Shown piece after piece: positions 25,401 to 38,655 of a stretch of 64,000 bases of DNA. Below the pieces are notes generated by a model. It was not told the origin of the DNA and made no database searches. It worked only from the letters and a program-made list of their open reading frames with translations. Position 1 is the stretch's first letter. Each line of letters starts with the position of its first letter. The translations under genes and the position numbers were made by a program. Source of the stretch: Ptychodera flava. Lineage: Eukaryota > Hemichordata > Enteropneusta > Ptychoderidae. The stretch is from assembly GCF_041260155.1 (NCBI RefSeq), contig NC_091947.1, positions 36,822,532-36,886,531 of the forward strand, read 5' to 3'.

Positions 25401-27170
25401 CTGTTATCATCAACATCATGGGTTACACAATACATTACAATTTGCAGTTTTCCTGAAAAATACAATTACTTCCTCCAGTGACTCTGCCCAAGTTGTTGGG
25501 GGTTTGTTTTCCATTGAAATTATCATCAAGTTATTGAATTTACTTTGAAATAAAGCTGAAATAACCTGGGACCTTTTAAAGACCAGTGTACCTGTACACT
25601 GAACATAGCTGACACTTACCCGACACAGCTGTTATAATATAGCGGTTCCGTCTGAATTTGTGGGTTACATCTTAATAGGTACTAATTGAGATATTCACTC
25701 CTACATACTTGCCAGATTTTAATGCTCCTGAATTTGCCTGTAAGTGTTTGCAGACCACAATACCAGTGATAATTTGGAATATACTAGTATATACTACAAG
25801 TTAATTATTACTGAAATTACACTGGAACAGCTTAGATTTCTTACCATTGACGGAATATACCTCACAGTTCATGTAAAAGACTATATGAAATCTGTTCAGT
25901 TTCATACTGGGGGTCATTGGACCGTTTGATAGGGGGGTAGGAAGGTCTGGAAAACCTTTGAATATAAATGGACTCCAAGAGGTTGGTTGCCTTTGAAAAT
26001 AAAATTAAGCCAAGTATGGCTCGAAAACAGAATGCAGTAAACAAAGAAATAGCACAACAACAGTTACTTTCAATCATTACTTTCAATCATTACATTTCAT
26101 TTTGCTCCATTGTCTTCATAATGTCTTGTTCAGATGATTCCTTTGTGCATATTACTGCAAAGTTCTTTAATGAGCTGATGAAAGCTTTTAACATGTAATT
26201 TTGAGATGACTTTTTCATCTCTCTCTTGTGAAGTGTTTTTCAATCTTGTAATTCTTTTGCTTTGTATTTCTTTTTATGCCAATGTCACTTATGTGTACAC
26301 GGCTAAATGAATAAATAAATAATATCTTTCATTTTCAACATGATCTATTACTATATCAGATCATACTTTTCTTGTTGTTTAAGATGTACCTAATTGTTCA
26401 ATTTTACACATTTATAGCAGTATTTAGTTGTCATGCTTCTGATACAGTCACTTTCTCTTCCTACTCCCTAAAACATGCTGGAATATTCAATTCAGCTACA
26501 TGTCCACTGATAGCCAACATTGGATATCTGATGTCCAGTGTTGCTCTTTTCAATTGTTGGTGGGCACACCATCAACAATTGTTTTTATTGTAGATGAAGG
26601 GGTTCCTGCACCCTTCCCCAATATCAGTGTTAAAGACACTCCTCAGCAATTTTTCATTTTGAAACAAACTACTGCAATAAAATTTGACAACGGTTAGACA
26701 AGGGCACAAGCAGATGTCTTCAGATAGACCGAACTAATTGTCTGCATGTGTTTGTTTCCTGACTGACTTTGTCTTTCAAAGTTCAGGATACAACAAATAT
26801 AGAAGCTGTATTTCAAAATGAATAACCATAGCATTGCTTTGAGCTCATATATGAACATTTGAAACTTTAAAATCCCAATCACTTCTGTAGCATAAAAAAG
26901 CTGCATTTGGATTTCTTAGCATAAATTAATAATGGGATGTTAGTGTCATAATTTAAAGTATGGCTTTTAAATAGAAATTTTTTTCATAGCCCCGATAGGA
27001 CCTCACTTGTCTCTGTTGACAAGGTTGGTGTAATCATAGGTAAGCTGTTTTTATTGAAAAGAGGGAATATTATAAATGGCATTTAGTGGTTTGTGGAAAA
27101 AATCGTCTGACTGGAAAGTAAACAAAAACATCGGGCCAATGTCCCTGAAGCTACTATAGACATGGATACA
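22415..27170. other. Gene-free AT-rich stretch
   Basis: No convincing exon on either strand; frames of 60-80 aa are consistent with chance. Apart from the intact MITE at 24133-24224, one local palindrome lies around 26552-26582 ('caattgttg'...'caacaattg'). Confidence 0.5.
24133..24224. mobile_element. Intact 92-bp MITE with TTAA ends
   Basis: Ends are TTAACCCTTTCACC and GGTGAAAGGGTTAA, a perfect 14-base terminal inverted repeat that includes the TTAA. TTAA target sites are used by piggyBac and Kolobok DNA transposons, and a CCC start is piggyBac-like. The interior has 'ccattgttttctatgg' and 'ggacctgtatacaggga'. Relatives are at 10050, 22176 and 60847. Confidence 0.8.
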
Positions 27171-27514
27171 ACATTAAGTATTTACTGAATGAATGTAATT
27201 ATCTCACTAAAGTCATCCTAGGGAGTCCCTGTTTACCAAATATTAAAGCTGTCTGACCAGCAGTTTTCAAAAAACAAGCCACCTAACAGTCGACAGAGCT
27301 CCAATGTATTATGTAGAGAATAACTTTTGTGACACGTGTTGATGACGAAGGTGGATCTTTGATAGCTCATTTCAGGAGAGCCTGACCAAATATGGCAAAT
27401 TAGCTGCAAAAATACACAATTGAAGAGTTCATCATAATTTCAATATATTATATTATATTAAGATAAAACCCTGGGAACCTGTATACCAAATATCAAAGCT
27501 ATTAGATGGGTAAC
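27171..27514. repeat. Dispersed repeat sequence flanking LINE copy 2
   Basis: The phrase 'taccaaatattaaagct' at 27234 recurs as 'taccaaatatcaaagct' at 27483, each followed by a similar short block. This looks like an internally duplicated noncoding repeat next to the truncated LINE. The boundary is approximate. Confidence 0.4.
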
Positions 27515-28437
27515 TTTTGCGAAATCCAGCTTGATTATTATGTATACTATGATTGTCATCTAAAAAACTATTTAGCCTTTCATTTAGAATGTAAGAGAAA
27601 ACTTTTCCTACACAGCTTCCGACAGAAATGCCCCTGTAATTTTTCGGGTCATATTTATCTCCCTTTTTAAATAAGTGTGTCATAATGCTTGTATTCCAGA
27701 TGTCTGGAAAGTTGGATGCATCTATGACTGCATTTAATAATTTAGTTAAGGGTTTACATAGAAAGGAGGAACCATATTTTAACAACTCTATACAAAACCC
27801 ATTAATCCCTGCTGCTTTTTTACTTTTTAAATTTCTTATTGCTGATAACACTTCTTTAGTTGTTATTGACTAATCCAGCTGCTGATTAGCCTGATTCTTA
27901 GTTTCTTCAGATGTTAAACTATCAATAATTTGAGGTTGAAAATCATTATACCTGCCATTTTCAATTGAGCAAGAATTTTGTAAAATTCCATCCATGTTGA
28001 TGCTGAGACACAATCCCCAGTATTATTATCTTTATCGTTATTTTTTAAGTACTTGATCAATTTCCACATATTATGTGAATTGTTAGCATGTACGGTAGAC
28101 TGTTTAGTTTGTCTAAGTTGTTTTGCCAGAATTGCAATTTCTTATTTTTAACAAGTTTTTAATCTTCTTTTTCTTTGTGTAATAGATAATTTTTTACTGA
28201 CTATCATATGGAGCTTTATTTAATAGTTTAACTGTTGCTATTAGGTCCCTTTTTGCTGCATCACAGTTTTTGTCAAACCATTTTGATTTCTTTCTCTTTA
28301 AATTTTTCTTTCTCTGCTTTTGTCTATTGAAAATTCCACTGCAAGCTCTATCCAAGATGTCATTAAAATCCTCAGTGGCTGAGTTAATGTCAGATTTGTT
28401 ATTACCAATATTAGTATTCAAAAATTCTGCAAAATCT
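27515..28437 (-). pseudogene. Truncated LINE copy (ORF2 linker and RT blocks)
   Basis: The minus strand matches bases about 2577-3493 of the first LINE with a few per cent differences. It starts at the end of the endonuclease and stops inside RT at 'gctggatttcgcaaaa'. Both ends are missing: no 3' UTR or tail, so it is not a normal 5'-truncated LINE insertion. It has the extra T that copy 1 lacks at the EN-RT junction. Frames cover 28466-28194 and 27851-27453, separated by a broken middle. Confidence 0.9.
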
Positions 28438-28873
28438 AAGACTGGCATCTTTGTTGTTATAGGCAAGTGCCACCAACAATTCCTGCTTGAATATTCTAGG
28501 CTTGTATCATATCAGCTGTTGCAATATACCCTCTACACCTAACATTTGCTCAGTTTCCATAATTCAGCATTGGGGATACCATGTACTGATTCTGTGGTTT
28601 GTGTTGGTTAATTACTATATGCCTGTTTTAGACACATGGTTGGTTCCATGCACACAATAATACTAGACACTGAAATGGTGACGTAGAAAGGAATGGGCAA
28701 TATGTATCATTATATCATACCAGTGTATTGATGGTGCAAATACTGCGATCTGATTGGTCGAGATGCGAAAAGAATCATGGTGTATTGGCGATATACCACG
28801 GCTGGAATACGCGCGAGCTCTCAGTTTGAGCAAAAATCTATTTATGACATTCCACACTAAAATTTCAATATAC

Positions 28874-29001
28874 TAGCAATAAATCACACCAAGCGACGGT
28901 ATACCACTCACTTCATATATGCACTCACTATCGCTCATGCATATATGTCGTGAACTGGTCAAAATCTCATGGTATACCATCGCTGGGTGTGCTTTATTGC
29001 T
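28874..29001. repeat. Inverted repeat, ~32-bp arms
   Basis: 28874-28905 ('agcaataaatcacaccaagc' plus 'gacggtatacca') pairs with 28970-29001 as its reverse complement with about three mismatches. Between the arms lie alternating 'catatatg'-type palindromes. It is probably a small MITE. Confidence 0.6.
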
Positions 29002-29847
29002 TAAATATACAACTTACCAGAACATGAAATTTGTACTGTGCAGATAATTCAAGTGCATTATGTATTGTGTAAGGACAGGACAATACAACAGTTTCTGTTG
29101 TTGCATTGAAGCAACTGACATGTGATAAGGTGTTGCATGCACCTTCAATATAGGATATTTATGCTCTGGAAAATTACCTATAATGAATTATATATGAATA
29201 TGAATATGAATTTCTCACACTTGAGTGGAATTAACTTGTAATTTCTTCCCTCATTTTTTGAACTCTTGTTTGCTCAATTTCTATATTGTCATTATCATCT
29301 TATAGCATTCATCTGAATAATTTTAGATATAATTAGAAATGGCAATCTCCATCCAGGAAACAGATTATAAGATGATAAGATATCAAAACAGGTCCAATAA
29401 TCAATATCATTCAAGGTAAATAAATATTTACCAATATTAACAAAATGGAAAATGACAATATCGATAGGGTCATCTTGAATCACTGTTTAGTGGTGTTAAA
29501 TCAAAGTGTAGCAGACAATGAAATTTATACTGATAGCATATTGTCAGGCCTGCAGGCAGACATTTCATTGCCTTACACATTCTTTAACTATTAGCTGTAA
29601 ACAAGTTAATCGAAATGTAATGCGTTTGACAAAAAATTGCAAAGAGACAGACAATGAATTTATCAAAGGTTTAGAAAGTATTGATATTTGGATATGACAT
29701 TGCAAATGTAAAACACAAATAGCTTTCTATGGAAGGAATCGAAATTATCATTAGTATGGTAGACAAAGTAATAATTGCTGCTGTGCTTGAAGGAATAATC
29801 CTATGTTAGAAAGTACTTGCACATTCATATGGTAGACACCCCTTACA

Positions 29848-30278
29848 TAGCCTAGACACTATTCTTCGTTTTCGGCCTTCGTCCACACTCCGTCTATCCT
29901 CGAGGTCCACTTTTAGCACCGTAGCATAAAAACAGCTCATTTAAAAGTGAATGGTCTCCAGGAGAGACGATGATGTCACTAGCGTCCCTTTGAAAGTCAA
30001 TCAGTCCAAATGTTCCTCTCATGATTGGCCAATGATAAAATGGGTGTTGCTTATAAACTAGCCAGAGAATGTTTAGTTTATGATTAACCATTTAACCATT
30101 GGCCAATCATGAGAGGAACATTTGGACTGAAGTTGACTTTCAAGGAACGCTAGTGACATTATCATCTCTCCTGGAGACCCTTTCAAATGAGCTATTTTTT
30201 ATGCTACAGCACAAAAAGTGGACCTCCAGGCTAGAGGAGTGGGGATGAAGGCCAAAAGCAATGAATAGGTCTAGGCTA
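29848..30278. mobile_element. 431-bp foldback element with ~185-bp arms
   Basis: Left arm 29848-30034 and right arm 30097-30278 are reverse complements at roughly 85-88% by eye, from the outer 'tagcctaga'/'tctaggcta' to the inner 'attggccaat'. The spacer is about 60 bases. No coding frame and no clear target duplication. Confidence 0.85.
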
Positions 30279-32030
30279 CCCTATATTACACAGCTTTGAT
30301 GATAGGGTATAAAAATAAGATACGCCCATTCCACCATACATTTGCAGAAATACAGAATGCGATCTAAAAATAAATATAAATGAAAATATTCCATGTGTAT
30401 ACCATGATTAAAATGATGATGATGAATGCATTATTGAATGAACAGTACATGTTTTGTAGACTATGTTGGACCAAAACCTTGTTAAATTATATCATTATCC
30501 CTAAATCATAAGATGACGTTGTTAAAGATTCCAGGAACAATTCAGGCATATGGCCATTATAATTATAGGGGTGGAATCCAAAGACTTCAACTACCACTTA
30601 ATATTAGCTCCTGATGAATATAGTGATGATGTAACAGATAATTTGGCATACTAGAATACATGGGAAGTGGTTCACATGTCATTATACATATATGTATTTA
30701 GCTCAGGTTCAGGTTTAAGGGTCAAGACACTTTTGGAAAAATTGCTTCACTCTGATCGTTCAGAGTTCTACAAGTATACCATTAATTTAATTGGGAAGTG
30801 CTGTGATGCATTTTTCAGATTGGAAAGCTGTGCACTGATTGGATGGATGTGGACCAATAAATGAAATATAAGAACTATATGAGACAGACTGCCATGATAG
30901 TGCCTGTGTTGTCTTCTGGATTTTTTCAACTGGTACAATTTGATTAAAAGAATCTGGTGAAATTCAAAATATCCTAATAGTATTTGCACATGACCTATAA
31001 TCTTTGATTTCATTCCATTTCAGATATAAAAATCTAAGTTCACCAGCATAACACAACAACAGTTACTCACTCTTTCAACTTTATTTAAACTCTGGCAATT
31101 ATGTGGCATCAGTGAGACATTAAAAACTTACAGTAACTAACATGGAATTCCACTGCCATGGAAAACTTCAAAGCCAAAACTTCTTTTTCTTCAGAACTGA
31201 AGTGTTATCTGTACATTGAACAAATCAGTATAACTGTGGACCTATAACTGTGGACATGTAAATCAAATAATAAACCATTAACACAATTTTGATAACACAA
31301 TTCAAAAAAAATTAATGCTGTGTGCTTCAAGTTGACCAACATGTGAAAATAAACAAATATTATTAGTTAGATGTGTCACAGGGACTGATATTCAGACACT
31401 CAAACTTTTACAATACACTTTTTATTCCTTTACTTTCCTTTATTTTTCCTTTATTTTTTTATTCCTTTACTTTTTTTTTTTTTGGCTTACCACTTGTGGC
31501 GGCTCATTTTAAAGATTGAGTAAATAAAGTTGTCACCGGCTTATTTTTTTTAAGATCAGGAATTTTCAGTAAAAACTCAAAATCACCAATGTCAAACTTT
31601 AGTTGAGATTAGGCACATCCTTTCAATTTGAACAAATTTTAGATGAGATGTTAGAGAGAGATATAAAAAGCAATGACCTGAACAGTTTGAAGAAAGTTGA
31701 TAATAATAAACAAATACCTTAATATATTTAATAAATTCTACGCCATTAAGTACACATCAAAGACATATCAATCTTGGGGAAAAGACCTTAACTGAAAGCA
31801 AACTTAGTTTAGAAAAACTTGCAAATCATTAAGGGAATTAACAATGACATCCATCTTATGGGGTCCCTTTGTAGGTCAAATATTGGGCCAAAATAAATTA
31901 TTTGAATCGAAAACTGTTGAGAAAGCCTTCCAATCTATATTTGATGAAATTTCACTTCACAACTTGAACACAGGATCAGACATCACAAGTCATCGCTGAT
32001 GACACACTCCCCGCTCACACCATTAATTGA
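30279..32030. other. Gene-free stretch
   Basis: Nothing recognisable apart from a pyrimidine-rich low-complexity run at about 31414-31482 (repeated 'tttattcctttac'). Confidence 0.5.
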
Positions 32031-32034
32031 CATG

Positions 32035-32483
32035 CACATGCACACTACAATAATGTCTGTGTGCCAAGTTTGAACGAAATCTGTTCAGCGATCGTTGAGT
32101 TATGGTTCAAAAACATGAAAAATCGCAAAAAAAACCAGGTGGCGATATTGGATTGTATTGTGAAATAAATTGACGTGCATATATATGCCACAGTACTTTA
32201 TCTGTGTACCTACATTTAACAAAATTGGTTCATACTAGATACTAGGGATACTAGAGTTATGGTTCAAAGACATGAAAAAATCACAACAAAATGGCCGCCA
32301 TTTTGGATTGTATCGCAAAATAAAGTGATTTGCATACGTATGCCACGGTACTTTATCCTTGCACAAAGTTTGAAAAAAATCGGCTCAGGGGTGACAGAGA
32401 AATGGCTGCTGACGGATGGACGGACGGATGGACAGGATCCAATCTATAAGTCCCCGCCGGACTGCGTCCGCAGGGACTAAAAA
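32035..32483. mobile_element. Dispersed noncoding repeat with internal duplication and (GGAC)n end
   Basis: Two related segments, starting 'agttatggttcaaaaacatg' (32098) and 'agttatggttcaaagacatg' (32253), each run through 'tgccac(a/g)gtactttatc'. The right end has 'ggatggacggacggatggac' and a GC-rich close around 'ccggactgcgtccgcaggga'. Such non-autonomous repeats with a GGAC-type tract occur in many marine invertebrates (family knowledge, no exact match claimed). Confidence 0.6.
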
Positions 32484-35400
32484 TCCGGTTAAATTTCTAC
32501 ATTCCACTGACATCATATTTTGGAAGAAATCTGAAGTGGCTGACAAATGCTTCCAAATGAAGAAAACAAACCTGTCTCAATTGATTAAAATATTTATTGA
32601 AAATAACACAAAATTTGTGAAATCAACATGCAATAATGGATTAACTAAAATTCCACAATTTCAAATCAACAAGATTCATGCTATGATATTCAATATTTTC
32701 CCTCCATGAAGAACACAATATGTCACCACATCACTTGCAACAATCTGTTGCAGATGGACCTGCATTCCCATATCTCAGTATCATTGAATATTTTCATCTG
32801 ACAAGTCTTTTTGTCTTTGTTGAACGATAGATGGAAGAGTTTCATGGCATTTTGTACTAAAGCCAACAGGGAAGGGTCATACTTTGACATCACTGTTGGT
32901 ACAACACAATGGCTCAACTTGATGCATCAAGGCTTGAACAGACAAATCAATATGATTACATAAGAATCACATATTCCTTCTGTCCTTGTAAAATTTCAAT
33001 ACAGTCACGTTTCCACGTTTGAGGTCATTGCTATTTACATTTCATTCAGATACTAATTTGGCACCTGATCAAATTTTACGGACAGAATGGGAAAATCAAT
33101 AAAATGAACCACACTGTAAACAATTTAGACCAAATCTATTCCATACTCAAGGCTACAATATTGATAAGTACAAGTGTGTTGAAAGGGCCAGTGACTATAA
33201 CTTCTGATGATTTTTTCCTTTACTTTTGTTTGCAATGTCAACTACAATTCTTGTGCTACTCCTGAAAGTATGTTTAACACCTACTATTCAGTTTATCACA
33301 AAGCATCTATATGTGTAAAATGTACTGTTTATCTGAATTTTGGTTGGACCAAAATTCACTTGTAAACAATACCAATGCAGTCTACACATGTACAGGTTGA
33401 GTTGACAAGCTGAGCATGTATCTCAACATGCTTTGGGGAGTAGAACGGTAAACTGCAGCTGACATTAAAAACAAAACAATGAAAGATCCATCAAATGTTT
33501 CAGTTACTGGCCCTGTAACTTAACACTGAGCAGAAACAATGCTCTTCTACCGGTAATAAAATAAGGGACAAAAAACTGATCATCTTGACATATTCATGGA
33601 GGTACAATGTAGGAAGGGACTATTACCTCCATGGCATATGTGATATCATCCACAATTTCTTGTTTGTTGTTTCACTTAGCCAGCCACCAACTGTGATCAC
33701 CTGTGAAGTTTAGTCTATGTATTTACAATTTTACAATATATTCTTAAATATACAACAGAATGCAATATCTCTACTGGATACATATAAAACAGCAGTGTAA
33801 ATGAGGAATTTGAAGCTGTACCTGTTGATACATCATGGTGTTCAAGCTATAGTTACAATTCCCGATTCTCCCATAAGTTTTTATTTTCATTGCTAATTAC
33901 ATGGCAATAGTCCTTTGCATTTATTTGAAAGTTTTATCAAGTCAATAAATTTGTTTTGAGATAAAGCTGACCAAAAACTACCCCTTCAAATAGTTCAATG
34001 TTTTGTTTACAATGTGGGTCATTTACCCATGATGCATCACTTCATTAAGTCACTGGAGGGCCTGTGATTACATCGACCATGCCAGGGCTTCATCAGGGTA
34101 TCAATGATCTTCACCACTGCATCAAGTAATGCTTCAACACTACACTACCTGTAATGGATTCCATACAGTTAATGTACCAAGGCAGTACATACACCAACAA
34201 AGGTCATAGCTCATGTATAGATACAATACATGATTGCATTGAATACACTGGTACCTCATAAGTTAGGTGACAGCATTTACGAGATTGACAAGAGTGTGAT
34301 TGGCATTTCATCTACTTGCGTTACATGCAAGCACACTGGCATGTAAGTCCACATCATATTCTTAGGGCAAGATTATCGCCACATCACTTTTGAAATGAAT
34401 CCATTTTTCGTTACAAATATGGATCAAATACGAGTGGTTTTTCCTTCACTGTTAACTGGATCATTAAAAGAATAAGTTTAGATTGAACAATGAGACACTT
34501 GATAATACTGTGACTAAGACATGGAAACCACTGTATTCCATGCTGGTATCATTGGGAGGTCTTTCAAGGTAACAACTCTCTTTCAATTTTGCTGTCCTAA
34601 TACGTTATTATGGACACACAACTTCATATGTTGCTTTTCAAGTACGATCATAAATTGTTAGTTTCTAAGCTTTTGAACATGGATGAGGGAGATAATTCTC
34701 TGTTGCACACTGGATATTCATCAGTGATAGCTGTATATTAAAAATTAACATGATCCTCACCTGATAGACCAGTGACCAAAGTTAATTAGATTTACAAAAA
34801 CCAACACTTCAGTTCCAATGAATAGAAAGTTTTGATTTTGCAAGTCTTCTTGTCAAGTATTTTTCCACTGTCTGAAAAGTCATGGATTCAGCTACTGTAT
34901 GTTGTAGCGTATATTGTCATATGCCTCTGCATGACACTGAAGGTCCAGTTTGGCTGCATGTTCATTTTCTTACAGCATTTGGATATACCATGACTTGGGA
35001 AGGTCCTGCTACAGTTTTGTCTAAGCATTGCCACATTTACAATTAACAAAGCCCAAATACTTATGACATTATTTTCAAGATTTTACTTTCAAACTACCAC
35101 TAGTCAATGTAGATGAACTTAACTTACTGGTGGGTATGAATACACAAAATAATTATTAAACAGATGCTGCATTCATTTATTACAAAATTGTTGTGTTGGA
35201 TTGCCTATTTGACATCGGCATGAAAAACCCAACTTAGAACTGATAAGAAGTAGCATGACATCACAACAGTAGAGTATGAATTGACGAAGGTGAAACAAGT
35301 ATACTGGGAAGCCCTATGGTCAGCTACAGTCACGGTTTAGACACCTTTGTACCAAGTAAGGTAGTCTACGGCAGTGAGTTGACTTAGATGGGCACAGTGA

Positions 35401-37055
35401 GAACTTTCCCTAATTGCAACTCAAATTGTTTTAGTGAATTTCCCTATTCCTCATTATCTATGCTCACTACTGACTCAACATTAAAGCCGCACTTTTCAAT
35501 CCCAGGTTATCGCATTAATGGAGTTCTGCTGCCAGTCAAATACTTGGCCATCACGATGTTTGATTTCTATACCATTAATTACTCAAACTGATCTCAATCT
35601 TTTGTCACCTTTTGCTAATCCTGCAAACAGAGTTTGTACAAGCATTTGATTGATGGTTAGTTCAAATCGCCAACGGTCATTGATTCTCCACCACAAACGC
35701 TCGAATTTCCTAAAAAATTGTCTTCCAGACTTTGAATATAACCACAGAGTTCGATCGGCAGCAACTTCGCGCTGACCGCTTGGCAGTCTGTACGCGTTTT
35801 GCGGCCGGGAAAAACTAAAAAGTGGCATTTTCTGGAGCGTGTGCCCACGTGTTGCTTGTTTGGTGTCCACTTACACAATGAACGCCACCACAGCTTCGCG
35901 TCCTTTTAAAGGGAGGCTCCGGCTTTAAGTCATATGCATTGATTAATTCATGATATTATTTTATATGTTATGTAGACAGCAAAACTTTTCAATGTTTCTC
36001 TCAAAAATTGAATTGAGTAAACCAATTGCTTGATATATGAACGTGGGCACACATTTACACCAAACAATTTTTCAAGTATTATATACAGCACATGCCAAAA
36101 AATTTCTCCACAAATCACTATTGATAATCATATAATTGACAAAGATAGGAAGTCCTTTGTGGTTGAAAATGAACAACTTGGGGAGCCTTTATTCCTTGAT
36201 AAGCATGTTTGTAAATGTAAAATGTATTTGGTGATTTCAAAGGAAGCACTTTTTAAGTGCTTGCAAGTAGGCAGTTTACCAGTACACTGAACTGGTTACA
36301 TTTTAGTCAAATTGGTCTGCTTCAATGTTGTGTTATCAATTCACAGTTGGTTTTACCTACCAATTTCAGAAAACCAATTGCAACACATCATCCGCCTTGA
36401 CTGCGAAAATCCCAAAATTTTGGGGTGATTTAAAATATATAAGAGACGATTGAAATATCTTACCGTGGAAAAATTAATGCTCAAAGTTGCAGCTTTTGGG
36501 ACTAAATTCAATATTTGGCTATTTAGTCTTGTGTATCAAATTACAATTTTTATCAAAAATCTTAAAGATCCTCACCTGATAAACCAGTGATCAAAGTTAC
36601 ACTATGACATTCCTCTATCATTAGTATCATAATTTAAAAATACATCTTTTTCCCATGATACTTTGAATGTGAACCAAAAACAATGTCTCTGCATTGTTGG
36701 CAAATGAACAGATACATGTATTTTCAAATACACCATACTGACCATCGAATATGGTTGTTTATTACACCTTGCCTATAGTACAGATCTCGTGATTGGCTAA
36801 AAGTCCACCACCTGACATTCAAAAACAAGTGATATAACATGGTTCAATTTGCTATTACTCGATTCTTGCCCACTATGCGCTAGCCATTCGAAAATAAGTT
36901 CAAAGTGCACACACACATCATAGTATACAGGCGCCAGGAACTCTTCTACGAGATATATAAAATGCGTCATTTGAAAATTTGCACATCATTTCAACATGTC
37001 CTTCAATGCGCACAGTACAAATACTGGATTTTGTGATGATTTCAAATGTTCAGTG
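32484..37055. other. No supported gene
   Basis: No exon I can defend. A short sentence-like repeat, 'gatcctcacctgata(g/a)accagtga', occurs at about 34751 and 36569. A GC-richer patch at 35690-35910 holds two overlapping minus-strand frames (95 and 73 aa) that match no family I know. It could be a promoter or first exon, but nothing proves it. Confidence 0.4.
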
Positions 37056-37195
37056 TAATAAAATTAATGACACATGAAGATCAGGCAATATCACAATTTG
37101 TGGCCTACCTTCAGGCTGGTGATCCTGACCATCCCTTGGGCAGGCCACAAATCGTGAGATTGTCCTCACTGTCATGTGTTATCATTTAATTACTA
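37056..37195. mobile_element. ~140-bp hairpin element
   Basis: Outer arms around 'attaatgacacatga' and its complement 'tcatgtgttatcatttaat', then inner 'caatatcacaatttgtggcc' against 'ggccacaaatcgtgagattg', form a long imperfect stem. The loop is about 28 bases. Noncoding; MITE-like. Confidence 0.65.
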
Positions 37196-37430
37196 ATCCC
37201 TTTGTCACAACATCCCAGGTGATCAACATATTGCTGTTTTGAAAGTTGTTTGACTTACAGTGTCTACCTATAAAAGAACTTGCCTTTGACAATGTCCAAG
37301 TTGAGAATAGAACGCCATGAGGTGTAAAGATTTGAAAAATAGGCACTGAGCACACTTCGTGAGATTGTACTTTCGCATTTGAGATATTTTGTTATTAGTC
37401 ACCTGTAAAATCAGTGGTTTTCTCAGATAC

Positions 37431-37545
37431 ACATATGTCCATTATATTTCCCAAGTTACACATATGTCCATTATATTTCTCAGATAGACATATGTCCATT
37501 ATTTTTCTCAGATACACATATGTCCATTATATTTCCCAAGTTACA
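37431..37545. repeat. 28-29-bp minisatellite, 4 copies
   Basis: Units start at 37431, 37460, 37488 and 37516, each 'acatatgtccattat' followed by 'atttcccaagtt' or 'tttctcagata'. The two unit types alternate. Confidence 0.9.
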
Positions 37546-37921
37546 AAATTAATTGCTATATTTTATAAGCATTGCTGTAAAATCTATGACACATAAATAT
37601 TAATGTAATCATTAAAGAGACACATACTGACAATGTCTTGCTTCATTTTGCAAATAACCAAATACTACATGCCATGTAAATCCTTTACAGCAGCAAGTTG
37701 TGTATTTTGAGATTGTAAATCATGAAGTATGCAAATCATGAATGAGAACTTAAACACAGTTCCTAACAAGATTGACTGTGATGTAATTAATTACATGGAT
37801 TGTACATTAACTTGTTTTCCTTGAAATATAAAACCATACTATATTTTGATATTTTGTGATATTGAAAAAACAAAATAGAAAATTAATACATTAACAATGA
37901 TTATAGACAGAATACACTTTG

Positions 37922-38655
37922 TTATGATAGAGGCCAGACTTGTTTGGGTCCTTTCCACTCACATAAACCCCACATCAAACCTTTCTCACGTTCCATTCTG
38001 TATCCAAGACAGTGGGAGACGTATCGTACATTATTAACAATGCGGTCTCGATTACGATGCTGATGACCATGAACATGAACTTTTGACCCTAATTGTCGTA
38101 TTTGGGTTTCTAATACTTTGCATCCTGCAAAACGAGTGAAGTTGAAGCCTGGAAAAGCACCCTGACGCTGCAATTTCATTTCAGGTAGCGACAACAATTG
38201 ACGTTCCTTGACAACAGCCTCATCTTCCTCCTTAGTAGGTAAAACAAGATCAATCCTTGGTAGAAAATGACTGAAACTAATCACGGGAACATCATACTGC
38301 TTTATGTGCTCTTCATTAAGCTTGGCAAAATATTTAGATCTTGAGGTATCTAATTTTGGCCAGATGCAGAAGTGATTATCCATCCACATTTTATTCATTT
38401 TTTCCTTGTCTTCTGGTTCTGGACCACAGTGATACAAGGAATCATCCAGATCTTCCTCGGGTGTTGAATACCAGGAATATAACGGAACAATGATGATATC
38501 TTGCCCTTCTCCTGTGGTCATTCTCTTTGGTTTTGTGTAGACATCTATTACTTCACACATAGTTATAATCTCATTGAATTTCTTGATAGAATCCATACTG
38601 CCAGTATTGGCGCTGGCTCTCTGGGACTCTTTTCTCACCCACAGCTCATGGTTAC
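37922..38655 (-). CDS. Metallophosphoesterase exon 2
   Basis: It encodes GNHELW through the C-terminus KQVWPLS, with motifs III (GNHE), IV (His) and V (GHQH). The frame is open further upstream (to 38719) but that part reads hydrophobic intron sequence. Confidence 0.93.

Noticed and set aside
27453..27851. 132-aa frame as a separate gene
   Set aside because: It is the RT portion of the truncated LINE copy.
35583..35878. Two minus-strand frames in a GC-richer patch, considered as a THAP-like or first exon
   Set aside because: The Cys and His spacing of a THAP finger is not present and nothing downstream connects to it.
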